A stretch of DNA of 6,806 nt from Candidatus Ratteibacteria bacterium (GCA_028715665.1 JAQURI010000086.1:1-6806), one strand, 5' to 3'. Positions 1 to 6,339 are shown, numbered from the stretch's first letter. Translations and numbers: made by a program. Notes: a model not told the origin generated them from the letters alone.

Positions 1-728
1 AAATTGTTCAGATCTTTTGCTACATTAGGATGATTACTACCAAGAGATTCCTTGTCTATTTCTACTGCTCGTAATAATAATGGCTCAGCATCTTGATATT
101 TGCCCATATAATATAAAATTTCTGAAGCAGGTTGCCAAATATTCCTGTTTTCGGGAGCTAATGCTAAAGCTTTCTGACACCATTGCAAAGCTTTTTCGTA
201 ATTGCCCGCATACATTTCTGTATTTCCTCTGGCGCTATAAATATACGCAAGCTCAATTTCCTCTCTTTTCTGAGCCTGCTCCAGATAATTACGGGCGTCA
301 TCGAATCGCCTTTCTGCAGTTGCTTTCAATCCCAAAGCATAAAAACCATCTTCTGGTTTTATTTTTTTAGCTAGTTCAACAGCTTTTTCAGAAGGAACAA
401 AATCTTGAATTTCTCCTCCAGATTGATTCCATTGAGGAACAGTTTGATTAAGTTCGTTAAGTAAAGCAATAATTGTCTCATCATTTTTTAACCCTTTTTC
501 TTGATTAATACGCGAGGGACCATATATACATTGATAAATAGGTATTATAATAGCTATTATTATGCCAATCCAAGTTAGAACTAAAGTATTTCGATAGAAA
601 GGTATATTATTCCTTCTAAAGTATTTGTGTTGCTTACAGTATTTTTGACCCAAGGGTATTATTCTAGTACAACGTCTACCCATCAGGGTAATACCTTGAC
701 ATTGTTCGGTTGTTTCTTGTCTTACCAT
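1..728 (-). CDS. Membrane-anchored TPR protein with N-terminal Cys/His knuckle (C-terminus beyond window)
   Basis: This is an open frame of 242 codons with no stop, running off the left edge; I translated it by hand. Residues 10-34 hold three cysteines and a histidine (C10, C20, C31, H34) in a C-x-G-x-T-x(2)-G-x(2)-C ... G-x(2)-Y-C-x(2)-H pattern, resembling small zinc-knuckle domains such as the DUF5763 type. Residues about 47-69 are one hydrophobic segment. The N-terminal side is rich in Arg and Lys, which predicts the knuckle in the cytoplasm and the rest outside. From about 127 come TPR units: 127-160, a canonical one at 161-194 (GNYEKALQWCQKALALAPEN), then a kinesin-light-chain-like repeat ending in SLGSNHPNVAKDLNN. 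The start is supported by AGGTGG at 740-745. TPRs normally bind proteins; the partner is unknown. The gene is richer in A+T than its neighbour: I counted 16/60 G+C at 541-600 against 32/60 at 1321-1380 in the dehydrogenase. Confidence 0.85.
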   Translation of the reverse strand, partial: MVRQETTEQCQGITLMGRRCTRIIPLGQKYCKQHKYFRRNNIPFYRNTLVLTWIGIIIAIIIPIYQCIYGPSRINQEKGLKNDETIIALLNELNQTVPQWNQSGGEIQDFVPSEKAVELAKKIKPEDGFYALGLKATAERRFDDARNYLEQAQKREEIELAYIYSARGNTEMYAGNYEKALQWCQKALALAPENRNIWQPASEILYYMGKYQDAEPLLLRAVEIDKESLGSNHPNVAKDLNN

Positions 729-739
729 TTTTCTAAAAA

Positions 740-745
740 CCACCT
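740..745 (-). promoter_or_regulatory. Ribosome binding site of the TPR gene
   Basis: On the minus strand AGGTGG lies 11 nt before the ATG at 728. The spacing is slightly long, but it is the only Shine-Dalgarno-like sequence near and it fixes the start of the TPR protein. A possible -10 (TATGAT, 768-773) lies further upstream without a convincing -35 partner. Confidence 0.5.
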
Positions 746-823
746 ATTTAGAATTGACTAATCCCGCATCATAATCCATCGGAAAAATTTCCCGAAGCGA
801 TATTTTTCCAATACTCTGTGGGA

Positions 824-858
824 CAAACAAAATGCAGAAATATTTTGCATTTTGTTTG
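824..858. repeat. Perfect 13-bp inverted repeat with 9-nt loop
   Basis: CAAACAAAATGCA (824-836) is followed by a 9-nt spacer and its exact reverse complement TGCATTTTGTTTG (846-858). It is not followed by a T-run on either strand, so it is not a normal intrinsic terminator. It lies 96-130 bp upstream of the TPR start codon, which would suit an operator or a leader hairpin, though it could also be part of a dispersed repeat. Confidence 0.75.
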
Positions 859-878
859 AAAATCGCTTGTTTTTGCAT

Positions 879-930
879 AAAAATGAGCGTTTTTTGTTAA
901 AAAATGAGCGAAAATGAATAAAAATGACAT
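879..930. repeat. Direct repeats of A-tract + TGA
   Basis: Four copies of an A4-6-TGA word occur: AAAAATGAGCG at 879-889, the same word with an extra A at 899-910, AAAATGAAT at 911-919 and AAAAATGACAT at 920-930. Start-to-start spacing is 20, 12 and 9 bp. Flanking GTTTTTG words are repeated as well (around 868-876 and 930-948). This may be simple-sequence slippage or a curved, A-tract upstream promoter element for the TPR gene. Confidence 0.5.
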
Positions 931-965
931 GTTTTTGTGTGTTTTTGCTTATTATTTCCAAAAGG

Positions 966-2105
966 TTATTGCCCTTTAAGGATATAATTAGCAATAATGT
1001 TACGTTGGATTTGTGATGTGCCTTCTATGATTTCAAAGAGTTTCGCTTCTCTCATAAGCCGTTCAACAGGGTAATCCTTCATATAACCTGACCCGCCGAA
1101 TACCTGGACTGCTTTTACCGCGGTATTCATTGCTACTTCTGAAGCATAAAGTTTACCCATTGAAGCTATCCTTTCAAACGGCTTGCCGTTATCTTTAAGC
1201 CATGCGGCTTCATATAATATTAGTTTTGCCGCTTCAATTTCCGTAGCCATATCGGCTAATATATGCTGGACTGCCTGGAATGACGATATCGGTTTTTCAA
1301 ACTGGATTCTTTCTTTGGAATACTGGAGAGCTTTCTCGTAAGCAGATTCTGCCACACCTAATGCGCCTACTCCTACGCCGATCCTTCCTACATCGAATGT
1401 TTCCATTGCAACTCTAAATCCCCTGCCTTCCTGATTGAGAATATTTTTCTTCGGAACTCGGCAGTCATCAAATACGAGTTCCACATTGGACAGGCCCGAA
1501 AACCCCATTTTATCAAAGTGCTGCCCTACGGAAAATCCTTTAGTACCTTTTTCTACTATGAAAGCGGTCATGCCCCTCGGACCTTTGTCAGGTCTTGTAG
1601 AAGCAATGATTACGAATGTGTTTGCCTCACCGCCGTTTGTTATGAATATTTTTCTTCCGTTTAGTATGTACGAATCGCCGTCCTCTTTTGCCGTTGTTTT
1701 AATGTTTCCGGCATCGGAACCCGCTTCGGGCTCCGTAAGAGCAAATGCGCCGATGCCGTCTTTTGCAAGTGACGGGAGATATTTCTTTTTCTGTTCTTCT
1801 GTGCCGAATGTCATAAGCGGATAAACACAGAGAAGGTTTGCGCCGAAAGAAAGACCCGTTGTTCCGCATGCCTTTGATATTTCTTCCGCCATCAATGTCC
1901 ATGTGAGAAAATTCATACCCAAACCGCCGTATGCCTCCGGTATGACAAGCCCCAACAAATCCATATTAGCCAAAAGTTTTAAGTTTTCCTTGGGGAATTT
2001 GCCCGATTTCTCGACCTCATCGGCCCTTGGCGCAATTCTTTCTTTGCAAACCTTTTTTACCTCTTCAAGCATCAATTCTTGTTCTTCGGTTAGACTGAAA
2101 TTCAT
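966..2105 (-). CDS. Acyl-CoA dehydrogenase (short/medium-chain or butyryl-CoA type)
   Basis: This 379-residue protein is the usual length for the soluble FAD acyl-CoA dehydrogenase family, which forms the alpha,beta double bond of acyl-CoA and passes electrons to electron-transfer flavoprotein. Visible marks are the first family signature AFALTEPEAGSDAG (about 120-133), the C-terminal signature QVFGGSGYMKDYPVERLMRE, and the catalytic glutamate E361 in IEGTSQIQR, at the position used by short- and medium-chain enzymes. The helix-G motif reads DVGR, without the Glu that isovaleryl-CoA dehydrogenase uses instead. Substrate chain length cannot be read from this. The ATG has GGGAG 7 nt upstream (2113-2117). 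It lies third after acpP and fabF, 129 bp behind fabF, and has a likely promoter of its own. No etfAB gene is in the window. The 3' end is followed by AT-rich DNA without a clear terminator. Confidence 0.95.
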   Translation of the reverse strand: MNFSLTEEQELMLEEVKKVCKERIAPRADEVEKSGKFPKENLKLLANMDLLGLVIPEAYGGLGMNFLTWTLMAEEISKACGTTGLSFGANLLCVYPLMTFGTEEQKKKYLPSLAKDGIGAFALTEPEAGSDAGNIKTTAKEDGDSYILNGRKIFITNGGEANTFVIIASTRPDKGPRGMTAFIVEKGTKGFSVGQHFDKMGFSGLSNVELVFDDCRVPKKNILNQEGRGFRVAMETFDVGRIGVGVGALGVAESAYEKALQYSKERIQFEKPISSFQAVQHILADMATEIEAAKLILYEAAWLKDNGKPFERIASMGKLYASEVAMNTAVKAVQVFGGSGYMKDYPVERLMREAKLFEIIEGTSQIQRNIIANYILKGQ

Positions 2106-2127
2106 TGGTCTTCTCCCTTTTAATAAT

Positions 2128-2223
2128 GATTACACGGATTATAAAATGACGATTACACCGATTCAAAAGAAAGAATTTAAATCTTTAATCTGTGTAATCC
2201 TTTTCAAAGAAATCTGTGTAATC
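2128..2223. repeat. Nested inverted array of GATTACACNGATT units
   Basis: Two units face right (GATTACACGGATT 2128-2140, GATTACACCGATT 2151-2163) and two face left (AATCTGTGTAATC, identical at 2187-2199 and 2211-2223). Units in the same direction are 23 and 24 bp apart, and the array is symmetric about roughly 2175. Each right/left pairing matches at 12 of 13 positions. It fills nearly the whole gap between the dehydrogenase and fabF. I know of similar words as dispersed intergenic repeats, but cannot say how many copies this genome has. Confidence 0.85.
2138..2166 (-). promoter_or_regulatory. Likely sigma-70 promoter of acyl-CoA dehydrogenase
   Basis: On the minus strand TTGAAT (2161-2166) and a perfect TATAAT (2138-2143) are 17 bp apart. 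Transcription would start near 2131, giving a leader of about 25 nt with the Shine-Dalgarno at 2113-2117. Both hexamers partly overlap the ends of two GATTACACNGATT repeat units, so the repeat appears to supply promoter sequence. The fit is good by eye but untested. Confidence 0.55.
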
Positions 2224-2234
2224 AAGGATTAATA

Positions 2235-3479
2235 TTATTCCTCAAATTTTTTGACTGCAAGACACGCATTGTGTCCGCCGAAACCGAAAGAATTAGAAAT
2301 AGCAACTTTCACTTTTTTCTCTCTTGATTTATTCGGAACATAATCCAAATCGCATTCCGGGTCAGGATTTTTATAATTAATCGTGGGATGAATAACGCTA
2401 TTTTCGATTGTTTTTACGCAGGCAATAAGTTCAACGGCTCCGCCCGCGCCAAGCATATGTCCCGTCATCGATTTAGTAGAAGAAATAGGAATTTTATAAG
2501 CGGCCTGCCCGAAAAGTTTTTTGATTGCCAGGGTTTCTATTTTATCGTTATATTGTGTAGATGTCCCGTGCGCGTTTATATAGTCAACATCCGATAAATT
2601 GATATTGCCGTCTTTAAGCGCCGCAGACATAGCTAACATTGCGCCCTCGCCTTCGGGGTCGGGAGCAGTAATATGGTAAGCGTCCGCTGTCATTCCGAAT
2701 CCTACGAGTTCTGCATATATCCGTGCACCTCTTTTCTTGGCATGTTCAAAACTTTCGAGGATAATAATTCCGCCGCCGTCAGCCATCACAAAACCGTCTC
2801 TTTCTTTATCGAAAGGCCGGGATGCTTCTTGAGGAACATCATTGTGTTCGGATAATGCTTTCATCTGACAAAATCCAGCCAAACCTAATGGAGTTACTGC
2901 GGCATCGCTTCCGCCCGTAATCATTACATCTGCTTCGCCGTAGCGAATAGTTCTAAAAGATATTCCTATAGCATGAGAAGCCGAAGCACAAGCCGTAGCG
3001 ACAGAAAGGTTGGGACCTTTGAATCCGAAATTAATCGCTATTTGCCCCGGAGATTCGTCGGCAATAAGCATTGGGATGAGAAAAGGCGAAACCCTTGAAA
3101 GACCTCTTTTAATTAGAATGGAATGCTGGTCTTCTATAACCTGCAGTCCGCCTATCCCGGAACCAAGAATCACGCCGGCTCTTTCTTTGTCGATTTTTCC
3201 CAAATCGATGCCCGCATCTTCAGCAGCCATATAAGAAGATACAATTGCATATTGCGCGAATTTATCCAGTCGTCTCGCGCTTTTTGCGTCTATATAGGCG
3301 CTGGGGTCAAAGTTTTTGACTTCTCCTGCAATCTGGGAAGGATAAGAGGAAACATCAAAATAAGTTATTTTTCTTATACCGCTTTTTCCCTCAAGAAGAG
3401 ATGCCCAGAATTCTTTCACATTGTTGCCGACGGGCGTAACGCACCCCATTCCCGTAATAACTACGCGTCTTGGTTGCAT
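2235..3479 (-). CDS. fabF: 3-oxoacyl-[acyl-carrier-protein] synthase II
   Basis: FabF condenses malonyl-ACP with an acyl-ACP, the elongation step of cytosolic type II fatty acid synthesis. The 414 residues match the family length. The Cys-His-His catalytic set is intact: C164 in VATACASASHA, H304 in INAHGTST and H341 in KSMTGHMLGAGG, with the conserved lysine K336 beside it. The C-terminal glycine loop is SFGFGGHN, with the gatekeeper phenylalanine F400. The KasI/KasII-type thiolase fold makes FabB the only serious alternative; length and placement next to acpP favour FabF. The N-terminus MQPRRVVITGMG is the family norm, although only a weak AAGAG lies upstream of the ATG, so translation may depend on the preceding gene's transcript. 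acpP lies 103 bp upstream on the same strand, with a strong hairpin between them. Confidence 0.96.
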   Translation of the reverse strand: MQPRRVVITGMGCVTPVGNNVKEFWASLLEGKSGIRKITYFDVSSYPSQIAGEVKNFDPSAYIDAKSARRLDKFAQYAIVSSYMAAEDAGIDLGKIDKERAGVILGSGIGGLQVIEDQHSILIKRGLSRVSPFLIPMLIADESPGQIAINFGFKGPNLSVATACASASHAIGISFRTIRYGEADVMITGGSDAAVTPLGLAGFCQMKALSEHNDVPQEASRPFDKERDGFVMADGGGIIILESFEHAKKRGARIYAELVGFGMTADAYHITAPDPEGEGAMLAMSAALKDGNINLSDVDYINAHGTSTQYNDKIETLAIKKLFGQAAYKIPISSTKSMTGHMLGAGGAVELIACVKTIENSVIHPTINYKNPDPECDLDYVPNKSREKKVKVAISNSFGFGGHNACLAVKKFEE

Positions 3480-3500
3480 ATTGTTTGTTATCTCTTGTTA

Positions 3501-3569
3501 GGAATCAGGACATTAGATAATAAGCATCAGAATATCGGGGCTTCCCGATATCCTGATGCCCTGATATCC
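3501..3569. repeat. Nested inverted repeat between acpP and fabF
   Basis: The inner arms are 16 bp (3524-3539 and 3544-3559) around a 4-nt loop, with one mismatch. The outer arms GGAATCAGG (3501-3509) and CCTGATATCC (3560-3569) pair except for one extra base. Read on the minus strand, the first half is a near-tandem run of ATATCAGGG, CATCAGG and ATATCGGG. Building an inverted structure from short repeated words resembles the arrays at 2128-2223 and 6344-6457. Confidence 0.75.
3524..3559 (-). terminator. Possible attenuator or partial terminator after acpP
   Basis: In minus-strand RNA the stem begins GCATCAGGATATCGGG, has loop AAGC and closes through all 16 positions, because the one DNA mismatch (A3531 with C3552) becomes a G-U pair. 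It is followed by TTATTATCT, a moderately U-rich but imperfect tail. It lies about 24 nt downstream of the acpP stop. Partial termination here would give more acpP than fabF transcript, which suits the high demand for carrier protein. An RNase-stopping hairpin is an equally good reading. Confidence 0.4.
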
Positions 3570-3582
3570 TTCGTTAATTGAT

Positions 3583-3819
3583 TTACTTACTATGGTTATT
3601 TACATAGTTTATTGCTTCTCCCACAGTCTTGATTTTTTCAGCTTCTTCATCGGGAATTTCTATATTAAATGCTTCCTCTAAAGCCATTACGAGTTCCACC
3701 GTATCCAAGGAATCTGCCCCCAAATCGTCTATAAAAGAGGCATTTTCAGTTACTTGTTCTTTTTTTACTCCCAATTGTTCAACAATTATGTCCTTTACTT
3801 TCTGTTCAATGTCCGACAT
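3583..3819 (-). CDS. acpP: Acyl carrier protein
   Basis: This 78-residue acidic protein carries fatty acyl intermediates as thioesters on a 4'-phosphopantetheine arm. The attachment serine is S37 in the canonical GADSLDTVELVMALEE motif at the start of helix II. Length, charge and helix pattern are typical for a fatty acid synthesis ACP rather than a polyketide or lipoteichoic acid carrier, and fabF follows directly. The ATG has a strong GGGAGGG Shine-Dalgarno (3824-3830) about 5 nt upstream. A likely extended -10 promoter lies at 3861-3890. It seems to be the first gene of a leftward unit acpP-fabF, perhaps continuing into the acyl-CoA dehydrogenase. Confidence 0.97.
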   Translation of the reverse strand: MSDIEQKVKDIIVEQLGVKKEQVTENASFIDDLGADSLDTVELVMALEEAFNIEIPDEEAEKIKTVGEAINYVNNHSK

Positions 3820-3860
3820 TCTACCCTCCCTTTTTTAGAATTTAACAAAATTGATATGGA

Positions 3861-3890
3861 ATTATATCAGAATTTTTCATTTCCTTACAA
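3861..3890 (-). promoter_or_regulatory. Likely acpP promoter with extended -10
   Basis: On the minus strand TTGTAA (3885-3890) and TATAAT (3861-3866) are separated by 18 bp, and TG lies one base before the -10 (TGATATAAT), giving the extended -10 form. Transcription would begin near 3854, about 35 nt before the acpP start codon. It lies in the 121-bp region shared with the divergent amrS gene. Confidence 0.55.
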
Positions 3891-3905
3891 GATATTGTTT
3901 AGCAA

Positions 3906-3934
3906 TTCCATGTTCTACCCAAAATTGCTATACT
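3906..3934 (+). promoter_or_regulatory. Weak candidate promoter of amrS, near-leaderless
   Basis: TATACT (3929-3934) lies only 6 nt before the amrS ATG at 3941; the best -35 at 17-bp spacing is the poor match TTCCAT (3906-3911). Use of this -10 would put the transcript start at or within a base or two of the ATG. No Shine-Dalgarno is visible here, which agrees with a leaderless mRNA, but the -35 is weak. Confidence 0.35.
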
Positions 3935-3940
3935 GTAAGC

Positions 3941-4948
3941 ATGAAAGAGGCTTGGTTTTATAACCAAATAACAAATAACAACGTAGAATGTTTTTTATGC
4001 CCGCATAACTGCAAAATCAAGCCAGGCAAAAGAGGACTATGCGGCGTAAGAGAAAATATAGAGGGAAAACTTTATTCGCTCGTATACGGAAAGGTTATCG
4101 CAGAACACATAGACCCTGTTGAGAAAAAACCGATTTATCACATATTGCCCGGCTCCCTGTCATATTCAATCGGCACTGCGGGCTGCAACCTTTCCTGCCG
4201 CAACTGCCAAAACTGGCAAATATCGCAATCGGGTAAAAAATTCCCCATCCAAGGAAATGACACAACACCGGAAGAAATCGTGAAAAATGCGATTGAAAGC
4301 GGCTGTAAATCTATCGCTTACACTTATACTGAACCGACCATTTTTTATGAATTTGCCTATGATTGCGCCGCTCTTGCCAAGTCAAAAGGGCTCAAGAATA
4401 TTTTTGTAACAAACGGCTATATAAACAGTGAACCTTTGCAAAAAATAGCCCATCTTTTAGATGCTTGTAATGTTGACTTAAAATCTTTTCGGGAAGAAAC
4501 TTATAGAAAAATCTGCGGCGGGAAATTGGAACCGGTAAAAAACAGCATAAAACTTATGAAAAAGCTGGGTATTTGGGTCGAAATTACGACTCTGCTTATA
4601 CCGAAAGCAAACGACTCTTTCGAAGAAATTGCAGATATAGCCGGCTTCATAAAAGGGCTCGGCGAAGAAACCCCTTGGCACATATCCGCTTTTTGGCCAA
4701 ACTATCTTATGACGGAGATTCCTCCCACGCCGGTATCGCTTTTGAACAAAGCAAGAAATATAGGTATAGATAAAGGGTTAAAGTATGTATATACCGGCAA
4801 TCTCCCCACGGATGAAGGCGAAAATACCTATTGCTATAATTGCAAAAATTTACTGATTGAAAGACAGGGATTTTCGATAATTAAAAATACTGTTAAAAAC
4901 AATAAATGTCCGCATTGTAATGTGAAAATAGACGGGATCTTTCAATAA
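3941..4948 (+). CDS. amrS: AmmeMemoRadiSam system radical SAM enzyme
   Basis: This 335-residue radical SAM protein is related to pyruvate-formate-lyase activases. C82, C86 and C89 form the CxxxCxxC motif (AGCNLSCRNCQNW) that would hold the 4Fe-4S cluster for cleaving S-adenosylmethionine. An N-terminal cysteine set, C17, C20, C24 and C34 (CFLCPHNC ... GLCGVR), and a C-terminal zinc-ribbon-like set, C298, C301, C323 and C326, distinguish AmrS from short activases. The substrate of this family is not settled to my knowledge. An in-frame TTG at 3851 would add 30 residues, but that extension is unlike the family and lacks a ribosome site, whereas MKEAWFYN is the usual start. No Shine-Dalgarno precedes the ATG either. 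The usual partners, AMMECR1-like and MEMO-like genes, are not in the window. It is divergent from acpP, with glnA 62 bp downstream. Confidence 0.92.
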   Translation: MKEAWFYNQITNNNVECFLCPHNCKIKPGKRGLCGVRENIEGKLYSLVYGKVIAEHIDPVEKKPIYHILPGSLSYSIGTAGCNLSCRNCQNWQISQSGKKFPIQGNDTTPEEIVKNAIESGCKSIAYTYTEPTIFYEFAYDCAALAKSKGLKNIFVTNGYINSEPLQKIAHLLDACNVDLKSFREETYRKICGGKLEPVKNSIKLMKKLGIWVEITTLLIPKANDSFEEIADIAGFIKGLGEETPWHISAFWPNYLMTEIPPTPVSLLNKARNIGIDKGLKYVYTGNLPTDEGENTYCYNCKNLLIERQGFSIIKNTVKNNKCPHCNVKIDGIFQ

Positions 4949-4961
4949 AATATTTTCAGGG

Positions 4962-4989
4962 TTCAAAAATTTATATAATTGTATATAAT
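4962..4989 (+). promoter_or_regulatory. Likely glnA promoter
   Basis: TTCAAA (4962-4967) and a perfect TATAAT (4984-4989) are 16 bp apart. A second TATAAT lies at 4974-4979. Transcription from the first would start near 4996, just ahead of the AGGAGG ribosome site at 5001-5006. I see no TGTNA-N7-TNACA nitrogen-regulator site and no sigma-54 GG/GC pair. GTAATTAC (4990-4997) is an 8-bp palindrome at the presumed start point. Confidence 0.5.
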
Positions 4990-5010
4990 GTAATTACCAC
5001 AGGAGGAAAA

Positions 5011-6339
5011 ATGGACAAAAGACAGGAAATTTTAAAATTGGCAAAAAAAGAAAAGATAAGATTTATAAGATTATGGTTTACGGACATACTGGGATTTTTA
5101 AAAAGTTTTGCAATTACTTTAGACGAGCTGGAAGAAGCTTTATATGAAGGTAAGGGTTTTGACGGTTCCTCGGTAGAGGGTTTTGCAAGAATAGACGAAA
5201 GCGATATGGTCGCATTGCCCGACCCCGATACTTTTACGATTCTTCCCTGGGGACCTACCGGGGACACAAAAGTCGGAAGAATGTTCTGCGACATCAAAAA
5301 CCCAAACGGTTCCCCTTACGACGGCGACCCTCGTTTTGTCCTAAAAAGAATGCTGAAAAAAGTAAAGGATATGGGATACGACTTTTACGTCGGGCCTGAA
5401 CTTGAATTTTTCTATTTCAAAAATTCCGGAACAAGAGCCGAGCCGATCGATTTCGGCGGATATTTCGACCTCACCCCCATGGATATAGCAAGTGATTTAA
5501 GGAAAAAAACCGTAATAGCGCTGGAAGCAATGGGAATACCGGTGGAATATTCCCATCATGAAGTAGCCCCTTCGCAGCACGAAATAGACTTAAGATATTG
5601 CGAAGCGTTAAGAATGGCTGATACGGCCATGACTTATCGTCTTGTGGTAAAAGAAATAGCGCTGCAAAATGGGGTCTACGCAACCTTTATGCCTAAACCT
5701 GTTTTCGGAGAAAACGGTAGCGGGATGCATACTAATATGTCTCTATTTAAAGGAGATAAAAACGCGTTCTTTGACAAAAACGACAAATTGCATCTTTCGA
5801 AAATAGCGAGACATTTTATCGCAGGACTAATGCATCACGCGCAGGAAATAACTTCCATAACTAATCAGTGGGTAAATTCTTATAAGAGACTCGTTCCCGG
5901 ATATGAAGCGCCGATTTATATATCATGGGCGCAGAAAAACCGTTCCGATTTGATCAGAATACCGATGTATAAACCCGGCAAAGAAAAAGCTACAAGAGTA
6001 GAGTACCGCGCGCCTGACCCCGCCTGCAACCCGTATCTTGCATTTGCGGTAATGCTGGCAACAGGTATCGAAGGAATAAAGAAAGAATATAAACTCAAAG
6101 CCCCGATAGAAAGAAATGTATATGAAATAGACGAAGAAGAAAGAAAGAAATTGGGCATAGACACTCTGCCGGGAGATTTATACGAAGCCATTCTTCTTAC
6201 AAGCAAAAGCAAACTCATAAAAGAAACTCTCGGAGACCATGTTTTCAATAAGTTTCTGGAAAACAAAAAAATAGAGTGGAACAATTACAGAGCTCAAGTC
6301 ACTTCTTACGAACTGGACAGATACTATTCGATATTATAA
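5011..6339 (+). CDS. glnA: Glutamine synthetase, type I (alpha-like)
   Basis: The cytosolic dodecameric enzyme makes glutamine from glutamate, ammonia and ATP. The 442 residues suit the GSI-alpha form (about 440) rather than the GSI-beta form (about 470). Key motifs are GFDGSSVEGFARIDESDM (D51, R60), the metal ligands E130 and E132 in GPELEFF, E184 and E191 in HHEVAPSQHE, H240 in NGSGMHTN, the flap glutamate E299 in LVPGYEAP, and RVEYRAPDP. R60 matches the arginine that mediates glutamine feedback inhibition in Bacillus-type GSI-alpha. Y371 lies where GSI-beta is adenylylated, but the NLYDLP context is changed (NVYEID), so control by adenylylation is unlikely. The start has an ideal AGGAGG 4 nt upstream and its own promoter. 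No glnR or glnB neighbour is visible. The 3' side enters the GTTAAC array. Confidence 0.97.
   Translation: MDKRQEILKLAKKEKIRFIRLWFTDILGFLKSFAITLDELEEALYEGKGFDGSSVEGFARIDESDMVALPDPDTFTILPWGPTGDTKVGRMFCDIKNPNGSPYDGDPRFVLKRMLKKVKDMGYDFYVGPELEFFYFKNSGTRAEPIDFGGYFDLTPMDIASDLRKKTVIALEAMGIPVEYSHHEVAPSQHEIDLRYCEALRMADTAMTYRLVVKEIALQNGVYATFMPKPVFGENGSGMHTNMSLFKGDKNAFFDKNDKLHLSKIARHFIAGLMHHAQEITSITNQWVNSYKRLVPGYEAPIYISWAQKNRSDLIRIPMYKPGKEKATRVEYRAPDPACNPYLAFAVMLATGIEGIKKEYKLKAPIERNVYEIDEEERKKLGIDTLPGDLYEAILLTSKSKLIKETLGDHVFNKFLENKKIEWNNYRAQVTSYELDRYYSIL

Larger units (their letters stand above)
729..965. other. AT-rich intergenic region between acyl-CoA dehydrogenase and TPR gene
   Basis: This 237-bp stretch has no convincing gene. 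It contains a perfect 13-bp inverted repeat (824-858), a weaker 8-bp one (GGAAAAAT at 781-788 with ATTTTTCC at 802-809, 13-nt loop) and a run of AAAATGA words (879-930). Because both flanking genes read leftwards, it is the 3' side of the dehydrogenase and the 5' leader or promoter region of the TPR gene. I see no U-tract terminator. The density of inverted repeats suggests a structured leader or a small dispersed repeat; I cannot tell which. Confidence 0.5.

Noticed and set aside
758..994. 78-residue minus-strand open frame rich in Phe, Lys and Arg
   Set aside because: It starts at a TTG inside the 3' end of the acyl-CoA dehydrogenase, has no ribosome site, and is the translation of the AT-rich repeats and inverted repeat; no domain is recognisable.
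2128..2223. Possible mini CRISPR array
   Set aside because: Units are 13 bp with spacers of about 10-11 bp and are in inverted pairs; CRISPR repeats are longer, direct, and separated by about 30 bp or more.
1903..2232. 109-residue plus-strand open frame
   Set aside because: It is antisense to the N-terminal part of the dehydrogenase and then reads through the GATTACACNGATT array; the C-terminal residues are just translated repeat.
3123..3581. 152-residue plus-strand open frame
   Set aside because: It is antisense to fabF and runs into the acpP-fabF hairpin; fabF has an intact catalytic set in the opposite frame.
3851..3940. 30-residue N-terminal extension of AmrS from a TTG
   Set aside because: There is no ribosome site, the extension overlaps the acpP promoter and the amrS -10, and it is unlike the start of the family; ATG 3941 is preferred.
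5916..6284. 122-residue minus-strand open frame inside glnA
   Set aside because: It is a shadow of the glutamine synthetase reading frame, rich in Ser and Leu, with no family resemblance.
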